Shown here: piece after piece, positions 43,828 to 52,290 of the stretch
Position numbering within the stretch: the first letter of the stretch is position 1
Layout of the letters: each line of letters begins with the position of its first letter
Assembly (NCBI RefSeq): GCF_001427875.1
Contig: NZ_LMHK01000002.1
Location: 284,049 to 348,048, forward strand
Length of the DNA stretch: 64,000 nucleotides
Reading direction: 5' to 3'
Source: Devosia sp. Root685
GTDB lineage: Bacteria > Pseudomonadota > Alphaproteobacteria > Rhizobiales > Devosiaceae
The notes under the pieces: model-generated
Database searches by the model: none
What the model saw: the letters and a program-made list of their open reading frames with translations, nothing else
Told to the model about the DNA's origin: nothing
Made by a program: the position numbers and the translations under genes

Positions 43828-45021
43828 CTAGTCCGGCAACACCAAAGGGTCTCGATCCACCCGAAATTCGAACAGCCTCTCCTGTCCCTTTTGCCCAATG
43901 GGAATGAAGATCGGCAGCGCGACGTCGCGCACCCGGCGGGCAAACCAGCTGAGCGCCTTTTTCGCCGTACCGCCCTGTCGCCCCAGCCGGACCGCCGCGG
44001 CAACCCTCTTCCGGCGCAGCGCCTCAAATCGCTGGTAGGCGGACTGGCATGTGCCCTCCGCCTCGATGCATGCCGCCAGGACATTGGCGTCTTCGAGCGC
44101 CATCGAGGCCCCTTGTCCCGAATGCGGCGTCACCGCATGTGCCGCGTCGCCGATCAGAACCACCCGCCCCCGCGACCAGAAGGGCAGATCGGGAATATCG
44201 AAATCGGGATAGAAGCGCTCGATGCCCGGCGCCGCAGCCTCGATGATGCGCCGGTTTATCTCGGGGTCACTGTGATGCAGCGCTGTCACAAAGTCCGAAA
44301 GCTGCGCCCGCTCGGCAAACTGGCCGCGTCCCTCGGGCGCAGGAAAGCTGTTGAACCAATAGACCGGCCCATCCCCCTCCTTGATATAGCCCAGCGACGC
44401 CTGCCGCCCAAAGGTCATGATCATCCGCCCATTGGTAGCGGGCACGCCGGGCACATCGACGATCCCGCCGCCGCCCAAAAGGCCGTTATAGGCCGGCGGC
44501 GCCAGTTCGGGCATCACCAATTGCCGCACGCTTGAGCGCAGACCATCGGCACCGATCAGATAGTCGAATTCATGCACCGCCCCGCTTGCCAGCCGCAAGA
44601 CAACACCGCCGTCCTGCTCCTCGACCCCGCTCACGCCCGCCCCAAAATGCAGCTCCACGCCGGCGGCCCGCGCGGCCGAAAGCAATATCGCGCTCAACAC
44701 GCCCCGGCGAATGGTGACCGAGGGCGCCCCGAACCGCTCGGCATGGCCGGCATAATCGATGCCGCCGAGAAAGACCCCATTCTCGTTATGCAGCGCCAGA
44801 CCCATGGTCCTGATACCGCTTGCAATTGCCGCCTCGGCGATGCCGAGTGGCCGCAAGGCATTGACGCCGTTCGGCGCCAGCGTCAGGAAAATGCCTTCAT
44901 CGACGATCCCACGCTCCTCGCGCTTTTCAAATACCGTCGGCGCAAAGCCCTTTTTATGGAGCGCCAGCGCCAGCCCCAGACCCGCAAAGCCGGCCCCGAC
45001 AATTCCTATACGTGCTTTCAT
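43828..45021 (-). CDS. FAD-dependent monooxygenase
   Basis: The 397-residue protein has the FAD dinucleotide motif G9-A-G-F-A-G14, the DG-like segment DYLIGADGLRSSVR and the GDAAHAVTPHSGQGASMALEDA motif of PHBH-type aromatic hydroxylases. It probably hydroxylates an aromatic or polyketide-like compound using NAD(P)H and oxygen. ATG at 45021 follows GAGGC by six bases. It diverges from a marR gene that should control it. Confidence 0.9.
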   Translation of the reverse strand: MKARIGIVGAGFAGLGLALALHKKGFAPTVFEKREERGIVDEGIFLTLAPNGVNALRPLGIAEAAIASGIRTMGLALHNENGVFLGGIDYAGHAERFGAPSVTIRRGVLSAILLSAARAAGVELHFGAGVSGVEEQDGGVVLRLASGAVHEFDYLIGADGLRSSVRQLVMPELAPPAYNGLLGGGGIVDVPGVPATNGRMIMTFGRQASLGYIKEGDGPVYWFNSFPAPEGRGQFAERAQLSDFVTALHHSDPEINRRIIEAAAPGIERFYPDFDIPDLPFWSRGRVVLIGDAAHAVTPHSGQGASMALEDANVLAACIEAEGTCQSAYQRFEALRRKRVAAAVRLGRQGGTAKKALSWFARRVRDVALPIFIPIGQKGQERLFEFRVDRDPLVLPD

Positions 45022-45087
45022 TCTTGCCTCGGCCCTTCCCATCACGGCACAATGGGTGATCTTAATATTCGATGAATTGATAATTAG

Positions 45088-45582
45088 ATGATCGAAACAA
45101 ATGGATCAAGGCTCGAAAAGCCTGCACTCATCGCCGAGATCGGTGGGCTGATCGCGGCATGGCAGGATGCGACCCAGCTTTACGACGAGGCCGTTGGCGA
45201 GGTTTTCCAGCTCGGCCCAAAAGAGCGGCTCTGCCTTAGTTTCCTCAGGGAAGGTCCCCAGACCGCCAGCGCCATAGCCAAAGCCACCCGCCTGACGCCC
45301 GCCGCGGTAACCTCGCTGGTCGACAGGCTCGAAGCGCGCAACTTCGTCATCCGCCGCGCCGACCCCAGCGACCGGCGCAAGGTCTGGGTGGAAATCGGGC
45401 CGGCCACATACGAACTGATCCAGCAGGCCTATCTCCCGCTGGCCGCGGCAGGCGAGCGGGTATTCGGCAAACGAAACGCGGCAGAACTGCTCCTCGTCGC
45501 AGCAGTCATCGAAGAAGCAATGGCCGTCCAGCGCGAAATGACGGAACAGCTCAGAACGCGAATGGCTTCGGAGAAGGCCTGA
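45088..45582 (+). CDS. MarR-family transcriptional regulator
   Basis: The 164-residue protein has a MarR winged helix: SAIAKATRLTPAAVTSLVDRLEARNFV with the wing RRADPSDRRKVWVEI. It is divergent from the FAD monooxygenase across 66 bp of AT-rich DNA and probably represses it until an aromatic ligand binds. No Shine-Dalgarno is seen before the ATG. Confidence 0.88.
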   Translation: MIETNGSRLEKPALIAEIGGLIAAWQDATQLYDEAVGEVFQLGPKERLCLSFLREGPQTASAIAKATRLTPAAVTSLVDRLEARNFVIRRADPSDRRKVWVEIGPATYELIQQAYLPLAAAGERVFGKRNAAELLLVAAVIEEAMAVQREMTEQLRTRMASEKA

Positions 45583-45615
45583 GCGCCAAGCCCAGCGCCA
45601 CCCCACAAACCAGCA

Positions 45616-46152
45616 TCAGACCGCCCCGGCCCAGGCCGCGATATCCTGCGCCGCCTCCATTGCCGTTTTCCCGGTCGTATCGATTGCGAGGAAATGCGGG
45701 GCATCGAAACCGGCCAGCACCTCGCCATCGCGCTGATTGCGACGGGCCATGTCCGGGTCCCTCGGCTTTCGTTTCTCGTCGCGCTGAGGCGATTGGATAC
45801 GGCGAATGTTCTCGTCGAGATCGCAATGCACGTGAACGACTAGAAACGGCGGCCTGGCATTTCCCAGAGCAACGATCCGATCCCACTCCGCCCTGGCCCA
45901 GTCGCTGTCGCCGGCAAGGACGGTCGTCAACACGACAGGAACGGCATCGGGCAATCGCAGGACCAGCTTGTGGGCGATGGCCTCCACTTCTTCAACCGCG
46001 TCCCGGAACTCGGGCGATCGAAACTCGGTCAGCGCAAAGGCGATATTGTAAACCGAGTGGATATCCAGCAGCCGACCGCCAAGCACAGAAGCGAGCTCCC
46101 GGCCTATACTGAGCTTTCCCACCCCCGGATAACCGTTCAAGACAATGATCAT
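45616..46152 (-). CDS. P-loop kinase-like ATPase
   Basis: The 178-residue protein begins MIIVLNGYPGVGKLSIG, a P-loop NTPase start at residues 7-15. The residue after the Walker lysine is Leu, with Ser one position later, an unusual order for a Walker A. Downstream there is a DIHSV and HVHCDLDENIRRI pattern like small-molecule kinases of the AAA_33/zeta-toxin-like group. Substrate unknown. It converges on the marR gene. Confidence 0.75.
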   Translation of the reverse strand: MIIVLNGYPGVGKLSIGRELASVLGGRLLDIHSVYNIAFALTEFRSPEFRDAVEEVEAIAHKLVLRLPDAVPVVLTTVLAGDSDWARAEWDRIVALGNARPPFLVVHVHCDLDENIRRIQSPQRDEKRKPRDPDMARRNQRDGEVLAGFDAPHFLAIDTTGKTAMEAAQDIAAWAGAV

Positions 46153-46354
46153 GCCCCCACTCCTGCCCCGGCAACGCTAACGAGCCCCCAAAGTGTCACG
46201 CTGCCAAGCCAATTCCAATCTCGTCAGACCTGAACGCGGCCCTCGCCCGTCACGTCCTTGATCGTCATCGGTTGCCCGAGCGATTTCCAAACCCAATTCG
46301 CCCCCACCGCGCCTCGCGGGCAGGTGCCATTCCCGCCCGCATCGACGTCAGGAC

Positions 46355-47086
46355 CTACCAGGGCGCATTGCCCTGCGGCTCGGCAAAGCTGCCGGAAACG
46401 GCGTCGGGACCCAGCAGTGCATAGGTAACCGGCAGACGTGCCCCCTCCGCCGGTGTCATGAAGCCATTGCCGCCCGTCAGGTCGGTCCTGACATAGCCAG
46501 GGGCGACCGAATTCACGACAATGGCCGTGTCCTTCAATTCCGCCGCCAATTGCACTGTCAGCATGTTGAGGGCCGCCTTGGACGCATTATATCCGATCAA
46601 CCGGGCCTCGTAGTAAGGCGAAGTCGGATCGCCATTGATGGCCAGCGAGCCCAGCGTGGTTGAAAGATTGACGATGCGACCGGCCTTGGCGCGGCGCAGC
46701 AAGGGCAGCATGGCCTGCGTAACGGCCAGCGCGCCGAGGAAGTTGGTTTCCATCAGCCTGCGGGCGGCAGCCGTGGTGGCAATGGAGGGTGGGCCGTCCT
46801 CGCCATCGACGATGCCGGCATTGTTGACGAGAATGTCGAGCCGGCCATATTCCCCGGTAATTTTTTCGGCGGCAGCAGCGATGGTCGCCTCGTCGTTGAC
46901 GTCGATTTCGATCGCGGCCACAGCCAGGCCGGCCTCCGCCAGATCGCCGGCGGCATCTTGACCGCGCTGCAGGTTGCGCGCACCCATCAGCACTATCACG
47001 CCCGCCTCGCCCAACTGCCGGGCAATCTCGAGACCAATGCCTTTATTGGCACCCGTCACCAGCGCAATTCTCTTCGTCTCAGTCAT
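46355..47086 (-). CDS. Short-chain dehydrogenase/reductase
   Basis: The 243-residue enzyme has the NAD(P)-binding motif TGANKGIG (11-18), NNAG and the catalytic Y166-x3-K170 (YNASK). Substrate unknown. AAGGAC lies six bases before the ATG at 47086. It diverges from a TetR regulator with a palindrome between them. Of NADP-preferring type judging by basic residues after strand 2. Confidence 0.92.
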   Translation of the reverse strand: MTETKRIALVTGANKGIGLEIARQLGEAGVIVLMGARNLQRGQDAAGDLAEAGLAVAAIEIDVNDEATIAAAAEKITGEYGRLDILVNNAGIVDGEDGPPSIATTAAARRLMETNFLGALAVTQAMLPLLRRAKAGRIVNLSTTLGSLAINGDPTSPYYEARLIGYNASKAALNMLTVQLAAELKDTAIVVNSVAPGYVRTDLTGGNGFMTPAEGARLPVTYALLGPDAVSGSFAEPQGNAPW

Positions 47087-47128
47087 CGAATGTCCTTCAC
47101 ATATTGGCCAAAAGGCTGCGATCAATAT

Positions 47129-47144
47129 ATGAAGGATCATTCAT
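47129..47144. promoter_or_regulatory. TetR operator candidate between SDR and tetR genes
   Basis: ATGAA and TTCAT flank a central GATC with one mismatch pair on either side, a 16-bp imperfect palindrome 16 bp before the tetR start. Its place between divergent genes fits a TetR site controlling both. Confidence 0.55.
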
Positions 47145-47159
47145 CTTTGGGATTCGCAT

Positions 47160-47789
47160 ATGCAAGCGGCACCACCCCAGCACCTGAACCCCCGGAAAAG
47201 ACCGCGCCAGGCCCGGTCGGTCGCGACGGTAGAGGCGATCTTCGAGGCGACTATTCAGGTTTTGCTGCGCGAGGGCATTCATCGCCTGACCACGACGCGC
47301 GTCGCCGAACGGGCGGGCGTATCGGTGGGCACCATGTACCAGTATTTTCCGCACAAGCAGGCGCTGCTCTATGCGCTCAATGAGCATTATCTTGATCTGG
47401 TGGCCGAACGCGTCGAGGCAGCCTGCCGGGCACAATATGGCGCCTCGACCGAAGCCATGGTCGAAGCGCTGGTCACAGCCTATTGGCAGGCCAAGACCGA
47501 GCGAAGCGAGGTGACGCGCGCCCTCTACCGCTCGGCAGTCGAACTCGACAACGAGGCCTTGATCGACGCTTTCGCAAAACGCATGGACGCGGCAACCATG
47601 GCCATGCTCAAAAGCGCGCCGGATGCCGATTATGCCAGCATCGATCTCGTCAATGTCACGCTTCTCTCTGTGATTTTCGGCACGGTGCGCAACGTGTTTG
47701 AGCGCAACCTGCCATCCGCCCAGCAGTTGGCAATTCGCCGTCAGCTGGCAACCATGTGCCTGTCCTACCTCAAAGCCTCGGGCGGCTAG
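47160..47789 (+). CDS. TetR-family transcriptional regulator
   Basis: The 209-residue protein has an N-terminal TetR helix-turn-helix (TTTRVAERAGVSVGTMYQYFPHKQALL, about residues 44-71) and a helical C-terminal ligand domain. It diverges from the SDR gene and likely represses it. A basic stretch PRKRPRQARS precedes the first helix. Confidence 0.93.
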   Translation: MQAAPPQHLNPRKRPRQARSVATVEAIFEATIQVLLREGIHRLTTTRVAERAGVSVGTMYQYFPHKQALLYALNEHYLDLVAERVEAACRAQYGASTEAMVEALVTAYWQAKTERSEVTRALYRSAVELDNEALIDAFAKRMDAATMAMLKSAPDADYASIDLVNVTLLSVIFGTVRNVFERNLPSAQQLAIRRQLATMCLSYLKASGG

Positions 47790-47792
47790 CCC

Positions 47793-48998
47793 TCAGGGCA
47801 GCGCCCCGAACATTTCGTCCAGCATATGCCGCCGCGCCAGTTCCAGCGCCCCCAGCAGTCCGGCGCGCCCGCCGCTCTGGCTGCGCACCAGCCCGACCCG
47901 GCGCTCCCAGGTGCCCGAAACCTTGTTTTCGACCCGCGCGATGAATTCCGGCCGCGCCCCGATACTGCCGCCAAGCACGATCATATCGGGATCGACCAGC
48001 GCCAGGAGGGCCAGAATGGCGCGCGACACAGTCTCGCCAGCCGCATCGAGCGCCACCGCCGCGGCACCATCGCCCGCTTCGGCTGCCGCAAAAATATCGC
48101 GCACCGTATGCGCCGCGTCCCCGCCCGCCGCCACATAAGCCCGCCTTATCCCGGCCTCGCCCACCTGCTCTTCGAGCGAGGGCACCCCCGGCGCATCGAT
48201 CCGCCAAAGCGGCATGTAGCCGATTTCCCCGGCCCCGCCATGCGCGCCGCGCAGCAACCGTCCATTGATCATCAGCGCCGCGCCGATTCCGGTCCCGAGC
48301 GCGACAAAGGCCACGTTCTGTCGGCCCCTGGCGCTGCCCTGTCCCACTTCCGCCAGGAGCGCGAGATTGACGTCATTGTCGATCAGCACATCGACGCCCA
48401 TTGCCGCCGCCAGCGCGCCGCGCAGATTGGCCCCCTCCAGCCCCGGCACATTGCCCGCAAGGCTCAGATCCGCCGTTTCCGGATGCACGGCCGCCGGCAC
48501 GCCCACCGCGCCGACCCGCAACCGAAACCGCGGTGCCCCGGCCATGTCGCATAGCGTCGCCGTCATGCGCCCCAACTGCGCAACCAGATTCTCCGCCCCC
48601 GTCAGCACCGTTGGTTCGGTCAATTCCGCCAGGATGTGCCCGCGCAGATCGCTCAATGCCCCCGCAACTTTGGTGCCGCCGACGTCAAAGCCCACCGTCA
48701 TCGCCGCATCGGCCTTGATCGTATAGGAGAGCTGCGAGCGCCCCGGCGCGCCCCCGATTGCCCCGGCAACCTGCACCAGCCCCCGCGTTTCGAGCCCCGC
48801 CAGCAGTTCCGAAACAGCCATGCGCGACAGGCCGATTTTCTGAGCCAGCGCCGGTCGCTGCTGCAATTCGTCGGTCATCATCGCTTCGGCAAGAAGCCGT
48901 AAGTAACCAGCTTGTGAATTTTTACGGACCGAAAGCGGTGCCCGCAAGGCCTCCCAATCTGCGCCCTTAGAGCCTTGATCCACTTGCCAATCTTCCAT
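47793..48998 (-). CDS. ROK-family transcriptional regulator
   Basis: The 401-residue protein has an N-terminal winged helix (about 42-82) and a C-terminal ROK sugar-kinase-like domain with FDVGGTKVAGAL, VLIDNDVNLALLAE and GTGIGAALMINGRL. The zinc-site cysteines (usual C-x-C-G-x2-G-C after the GEIGH-like motif) are absent: here GEIGYMPLWRIDAPG has none. It diverges from the SBP gene of the large ABC operon and probably senses its imported sugar. Confidence 0.9.
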   Translation of the reverse strand: MEDWQVDQGSKGADWEALRAPLSVRKNSQAGYLRLLAEAMMTDELQQRPALAQKIGLSRMAVSELLAGLETRGLVQVAGAIGGAPGRSQLSYTIKADAAMTVGFDVGGTKVAGALSDLRGHILAELTEPTVLTGAENLVAQLGRMTATLCDMAGAPRFRLRVGAVGVPAAVHPETADLSLAGNVPGLEGANLRGALAAAMGVDVLIDNDVNLALLAEVGQGSARGRQNVAFVALGTGIGAALMINGRLLRGAHGGAGEIGYMPLWRIDAPGVPSLEEQVGEAGIRRAYVAAGGDAAHTVRDIFAAAEAGDGAAAVALDAAGETVSRAILALLALVDPDMIVLGGSIGARPEFIARVENKVSGTWERRVGLVRSQSGGRAGLLGALELARRHMLDEMFGALP

Positions 48999-49040
48999 TC
49001 AAGACCCCCAAAGACAGCATCGTCACACTCTTGTTTCGTT

Positions 49041-49204
49041 GTCATGCAAATTTTTTCGTATTGCGCTGACGCTGAAGTGACGCATAGATTGCCAATGTAA
49101 CAGCACAAAAGCTGCAAATGATACAAGCCAATTGTACGTGCAGCGGCGATTACAGGATGGAACGGGAGGCAAGTCATGAAAATTTTTCATGTTCGTATTG
49201 CGCT
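49041..49204. repeat. Imperfect direct repeat in the rok-SBP promoter region
   Basis: GTCATG-CAAATTTTTTCGTATTGCGCT at 49041-49067 recurs as GTCATG-AAAATTTTT-(CATG)-TTCGTATTGCGCT at 49173-49204, 132 bp away in the same orientation. One copy lies close to each of the two divergent start codons. They are candidates for ROK-regulator binding sites, or the trace of an old duplication. Confidence 0.6.
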
Positions 49205-49280
49205 TGCTTCGACAAGGAATTCATTACGCCCGCATGTCACCGGATGGTGCATTAGCGGACCAAGCACGAGGGAGAATTCG

Positions 49281-51188
49281 ATGACTGCCAATAAGTGGAT
49301 CGCCCGGCTGGCGATCGCCGCCATGTCGGCGACGGCCATGGCCGGTTCCGCCTGGGCTTTTCAGGAAGCGCCCATGCTGGCCGAACAGGTTACATCAGGG
49401 GCCCTACCCGCCGTCGACGAGCGCCTGCCCACCAATCCGACCGTCGTCAACGCTCTCTCGGTTGGCGAATATGGCGGCACCTGGCGCCGCGCCTTCAGCG
49501 GTCCCGGCGATCGCTGGGGCCCCACCAAGCTGATGGAAGAACGCGTCCTCAAGTGGACTGCCGATGCCAATGGCGGCGCCGAACTGACCCCGGGCTTCAT
49601 CGAGAGCTATTCGGTCAACGAAGACTCCACCGCCTTCACCTTCACGCTTCTCGATGGCCTCAAATGGTCCGACGGCGAGCCGGTCACCACTGAAGACGTG
49701 AAGTTCTGGTACGAGGACATCTTCCTCAATACCGAAATCACCCCCAATATCGACGCGACCTTCGCGCCGGGCGGCAAGCCGATGGAAATCGAGATCGCCG
49801 ACGATCGCACCTTCACCGTCAAGTTCAGCCAGCCCTACGTCTATTTCCTGCAGATTCTGGCCAAGGATTCGACCGGCGAGCCGAGCCTTGATCGCCCGAG
49901 CTTCCTGTTCCCAAAGCACTATCTCAGCCAGTTCAATAATAAATATGCCGACGACGCCGCGCTGACCGCTGCCGCCGCCAAGTTCAACGTTGCCGGCTGG
50001 AAGGATCTCTGGGGCTCCAAGGGCGCCGCGACCGCCTGGTGGCTCAATCCCGAACTTCCCGTTCTCACCGCCTGGAAGATCGAGACCCCGCCCCCCGCTG
50101 ATACCGTGACCATGGTCCGCAATCCCTATTATTGGGCTGTCGATCAGGAGGGCAACCAGCTCCCCTATATCGACCGCATCGAACACCGCCTGTTCCAGGA
50201 TCCTGAAACGCTCAACCTGATGATCGCGCAGGGCCAGCTCGACATGCAGGATCGCCACCTGAACCTGGCCAACTACACCTTCTACAAGGAAAACGAAGCC
50301 CGCGGCGGCTATCACATCGTCAACTGGAAGGACTCCAACATCTGGTCGCTGGTGCCCAATATCAACACCACCGACGACGTGCTGCGCGGTCTGTTCGAAA
50401 ACGCCGATGTCCGCCAGGCCCTCTCCGTCGCCGTCGATCGCGAACTGATCATCGAACTGACCCAGTCCGGCCTCGGCAAACCGGTTCAGGCCGCCCCGGT
50501 TTCCGGCTCGCAATATTACGTGCCCGAACTGGCCGAACATTGGGTCGACTATGACCCCGATCTCGCCAATGAACTACTCGACAGCGCCGGCCTCACCGAG
50601 CGTGACGACAAGGGCTTCCGCCTCCGTCCCGATGGCCAGCGCTTCAGCCTCATCGTCGAAGCCAACGACGCCTCCTATGCCAAGACGCTCGAACTCCTCA
50701 CCGAGAACTTCGCCGAAGTCGGCATCGAAATGCTGCCCCGCGTTATCGACCGCACCCAGTGGGACAATAACCGCTCCAATAACGACTTCCAGATGCAGTG
50801 GGTCCCCTATGACCGCATGACCTATGTGCCGGCCGATCCGCGCCGCCTCATGGGTTCGGACAGCTTCGCCAACCAGTATTACGTCTGGTACACGACCGAA
50901 GGGGAATCCGGCATCGAGCCGCCGGCCGATCACCCGATCCGCCAGATCTTCGACCTCTGGGATCAGGCCTCGCAGTCCTCGTCCGTCGAAGATGCCGATG
51001 GCTATGTCGCACAGATGGTCAAGATCTTCGCCGAATCCGGCTGGGTCATCGGCGTCTATGGCGAAGGCCCGGTGGTCAACGTCGTCTCCAACAAGATGCA
51101 GAACGTTCAGCCAGATCTCGTCCAGGACGACATCTTCCGCGGCGTGGGCCTTGCCCGCACCCAGCAGTTCTGGCTCGATCAGAACTAA
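49281..51188 (+). CDS. ABC transporter substrate-binding protein, SBP_bac_5 (peptide/oligosaccharide) family
   Basis: The 635-residue protein has a signal peptide ending near SAWAF and the cluster-C (DppA/OppA-type) fold, with the long GLKWSDGEPVTTEDVKFWYED motif and NPYYWAVD. ATG at 49281 has GGGAGA upstream. At this size such proteins in Rhizobiales often bind oligosaccharides as well as peptides. It is the first gene of a five- to six-gene operon with two permeases and two ATPases. Confidence 0.92.
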   Translation: MTANKWIARLAIAAMSATAMAGSAWAFQEAPMLAEQVTSGALPAVDERLPTNPTVVNALSVGEYGGTWRRAFSGPGDRWGPTKLMEERVLKWTADANGGAELTPGFIESYSVNEDSTAFTFTLLDGLKWSDGEPVTTEDVKFWYEDIFLNTEITPNIDATFAPGGKPMEIEIADDRTFTVKFSQPYVYFLQILAKDSTGEPSLDRPSFLFPKHYLSQFNNKYADDAALTAAAAKFNVAGWKDLWGSKGAATAWWLNPELPVLTAWKIETPPPADTVTMVRNPYYWAVDQEGNQLPYIDRIEHRLFQDPETLNLMIAQGQLDMQDRHLNLANYTFYKENEARGGYHIVNWKDSNIWSLVPNINTTDDVLRGLFENADVRQALSVAVDRELIIELTQSGLGKPVQAAPVSGSQYYVPELAEHWVDYDPDLANELLDSAGLTERDDKGFRLRPDGQRFSLIVEANDASYAKTLELLTENFAEVGIEMLPRVIDRTQWDNNRSNNDFQMQWVPYDRMTYVPADPRRLMGSDSFANQYYVWYTTEGESGIEPPADHPIRQIFDLWDQASQSSSVEDADGYVAQMVKIFAESGWVIGVYGEGPVVNVVSNKMQNVQPDLVQDDIFRGVGLARTQQFWLDQN

Positions 51189-51200
51189 TTCGGAAAATGC

Positions 51201-51228
51201 GCTCGGGGATGGAATTCCGTTCCCGAGC
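51201..51228 (+). promoter_or_regulatory. Intercistronic hairpin after the SBP gene
   Basis: GCTCGGGGA and TTCCCGAGC form a 9-bp stem (one G-U pair) followed by CTTTGTCT. Such stems after a binding-protein gene often stabilise its mRNA or partly attenuate read-through, so that more binding protein than permease is made. Confidence 0.55.
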
Positions 51229-51293
51229 CTTTGTCTGGCCCCGATCCCGCCCCCACGCGGCATCGTCCGGCCGGAACGGGGAGAACCGGCAGC

Positions 51294-52280
51294 ATGGTTG
51301 CCTTTATTCTGCGGCGCGCGCTTCTGGCGATACCGACGCTCATCTTCATTTCGTTCATTTCCTTCGTCATCATCCAGCTCCCGCCGGGTGATTACGTCTC
51401 GGCCTATGCCGCCGAATTGCGCCGCATGGGCGACTACATCTCCCCCCTGCAAGAAGCCGCCATGCGCGAGCAATTGGGCCTCAACGACCCCATGCTCGTC
51501 CAATATTGGCGCTGGATCAGCGCCATCGTGCTGCGTGGCGATTTCGGCTATTCGCTCGATTGGAACGCCCCGGTTTCCAACCTGATCTGGGATCGCCTTG
51601 GCCTGACGCTGATGATTTCCTCGGCCAGCCTCGTCATCACCTGGCTGATCGCCATTCCCGTCGGCGTTTATTCGGCCACCCGCCAGTATTCGTTCCTCGA
51701 TTATCTCTTCACCGTCTTCGGGTTCCTCGGCAAAGGCGTGCCCGATTTCCTCCTCGCCCTCGTTCTCATGTGGCTGAGCTTTTCCTATCTCAACCTCAAT
51801 GTCGGCGGCCTCTTCTCCCCCGAATTCCAGAATGCCCCCTGGACCCTTGCCAAGGTCTGGGACCTCGCCACCCACCTCTGGATTCCTCTGGTCGTTCTCG
51901 CCACAGGCGGCGCCGCCGGCCTTATCCGCGTCATGCGCGCCAATATGCTCGACGAATTGGGCAAGCCCTATGTCGAAACCGCCTATGCCCAGGGCCTGTC
52001 CGAGGGCAAAGTCGTCTGGGGTTATCCCGTCCGCGTCGCGCTCAACCCCTTCATTTCCACGGTCGGCTGGGCCCTCCCCGCGCTGTTCTCGGGCGACATC
52101 ATCGTTGCCGTGGTGCTCAATCTGCCCACCACCGGCCCCCTGCTTTTGCAGGCCCTCAAGATGCAGGACATGTATCTCGCCGGCAGCTTCATCCTCATCC
52201 TCAGCGTCTTCACCGTCATCGGCACGCTGATCTCCGATATTCTCCTTGCGTGGTTCGATCCGCGCATCCGTTACGCGTGA
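51294..52280 (+). CDS. ABC transporter permease (DppB/OppB-like)
   Basis: The 328-residue permease has about six helices and the binding-protein-dependent coupling motif MLDELGKPYVETAYAQGLSEGKVVWGYPVR. ATG at 51294 starts the membrane domain. It forms the inner-membrane pore with the next gene's product. Confidence 0.92.
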   Translation: MVAFILRRALLAIPTLIFISFISFVIIQLPPGDYVSAYAAELRRMGDYISPLQEAAMREQLGLNDPMLVQYWRWISAIVLRGDFGYSLDWNAPVSNLIWDRLGLTLMISSASLVITWLIAIPVGVYSATRQYSFLDYLFTVFGFLGKGVPDFLLALVLMWLSFSYLNLNVGGLFSPEFQNAPWTLAKVWDLATHLWIPLVVLATGGAAGLIRVMRANMLDELGKPYVETAYAQGLSEGKVVWGYPVRVALNPFISTVGWALPALFSGDIIVAVVLNLPTTGPLLLQALKMQDMYLAGSFILILSVFTVIGTLISDILLAWFDPRIRYA

Positions 52281-52290
52281 GGTCTGCCCC

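Noticed and set aside
45046..45087. TTC-GAT-GAA short palindrome between the FAD monooxygenase and marR
   Set aside because: Arms of three bases in AT-rich DNA are too short to support an operator.
46224..46352. Protein-like stretch after the SDR stop on the minus strand (ends with GEGRVQV)
   Set aside because: Only about 43 codons, no proper start, in a different frame from the SDR; may be a gene remnant but nothing supports a call.
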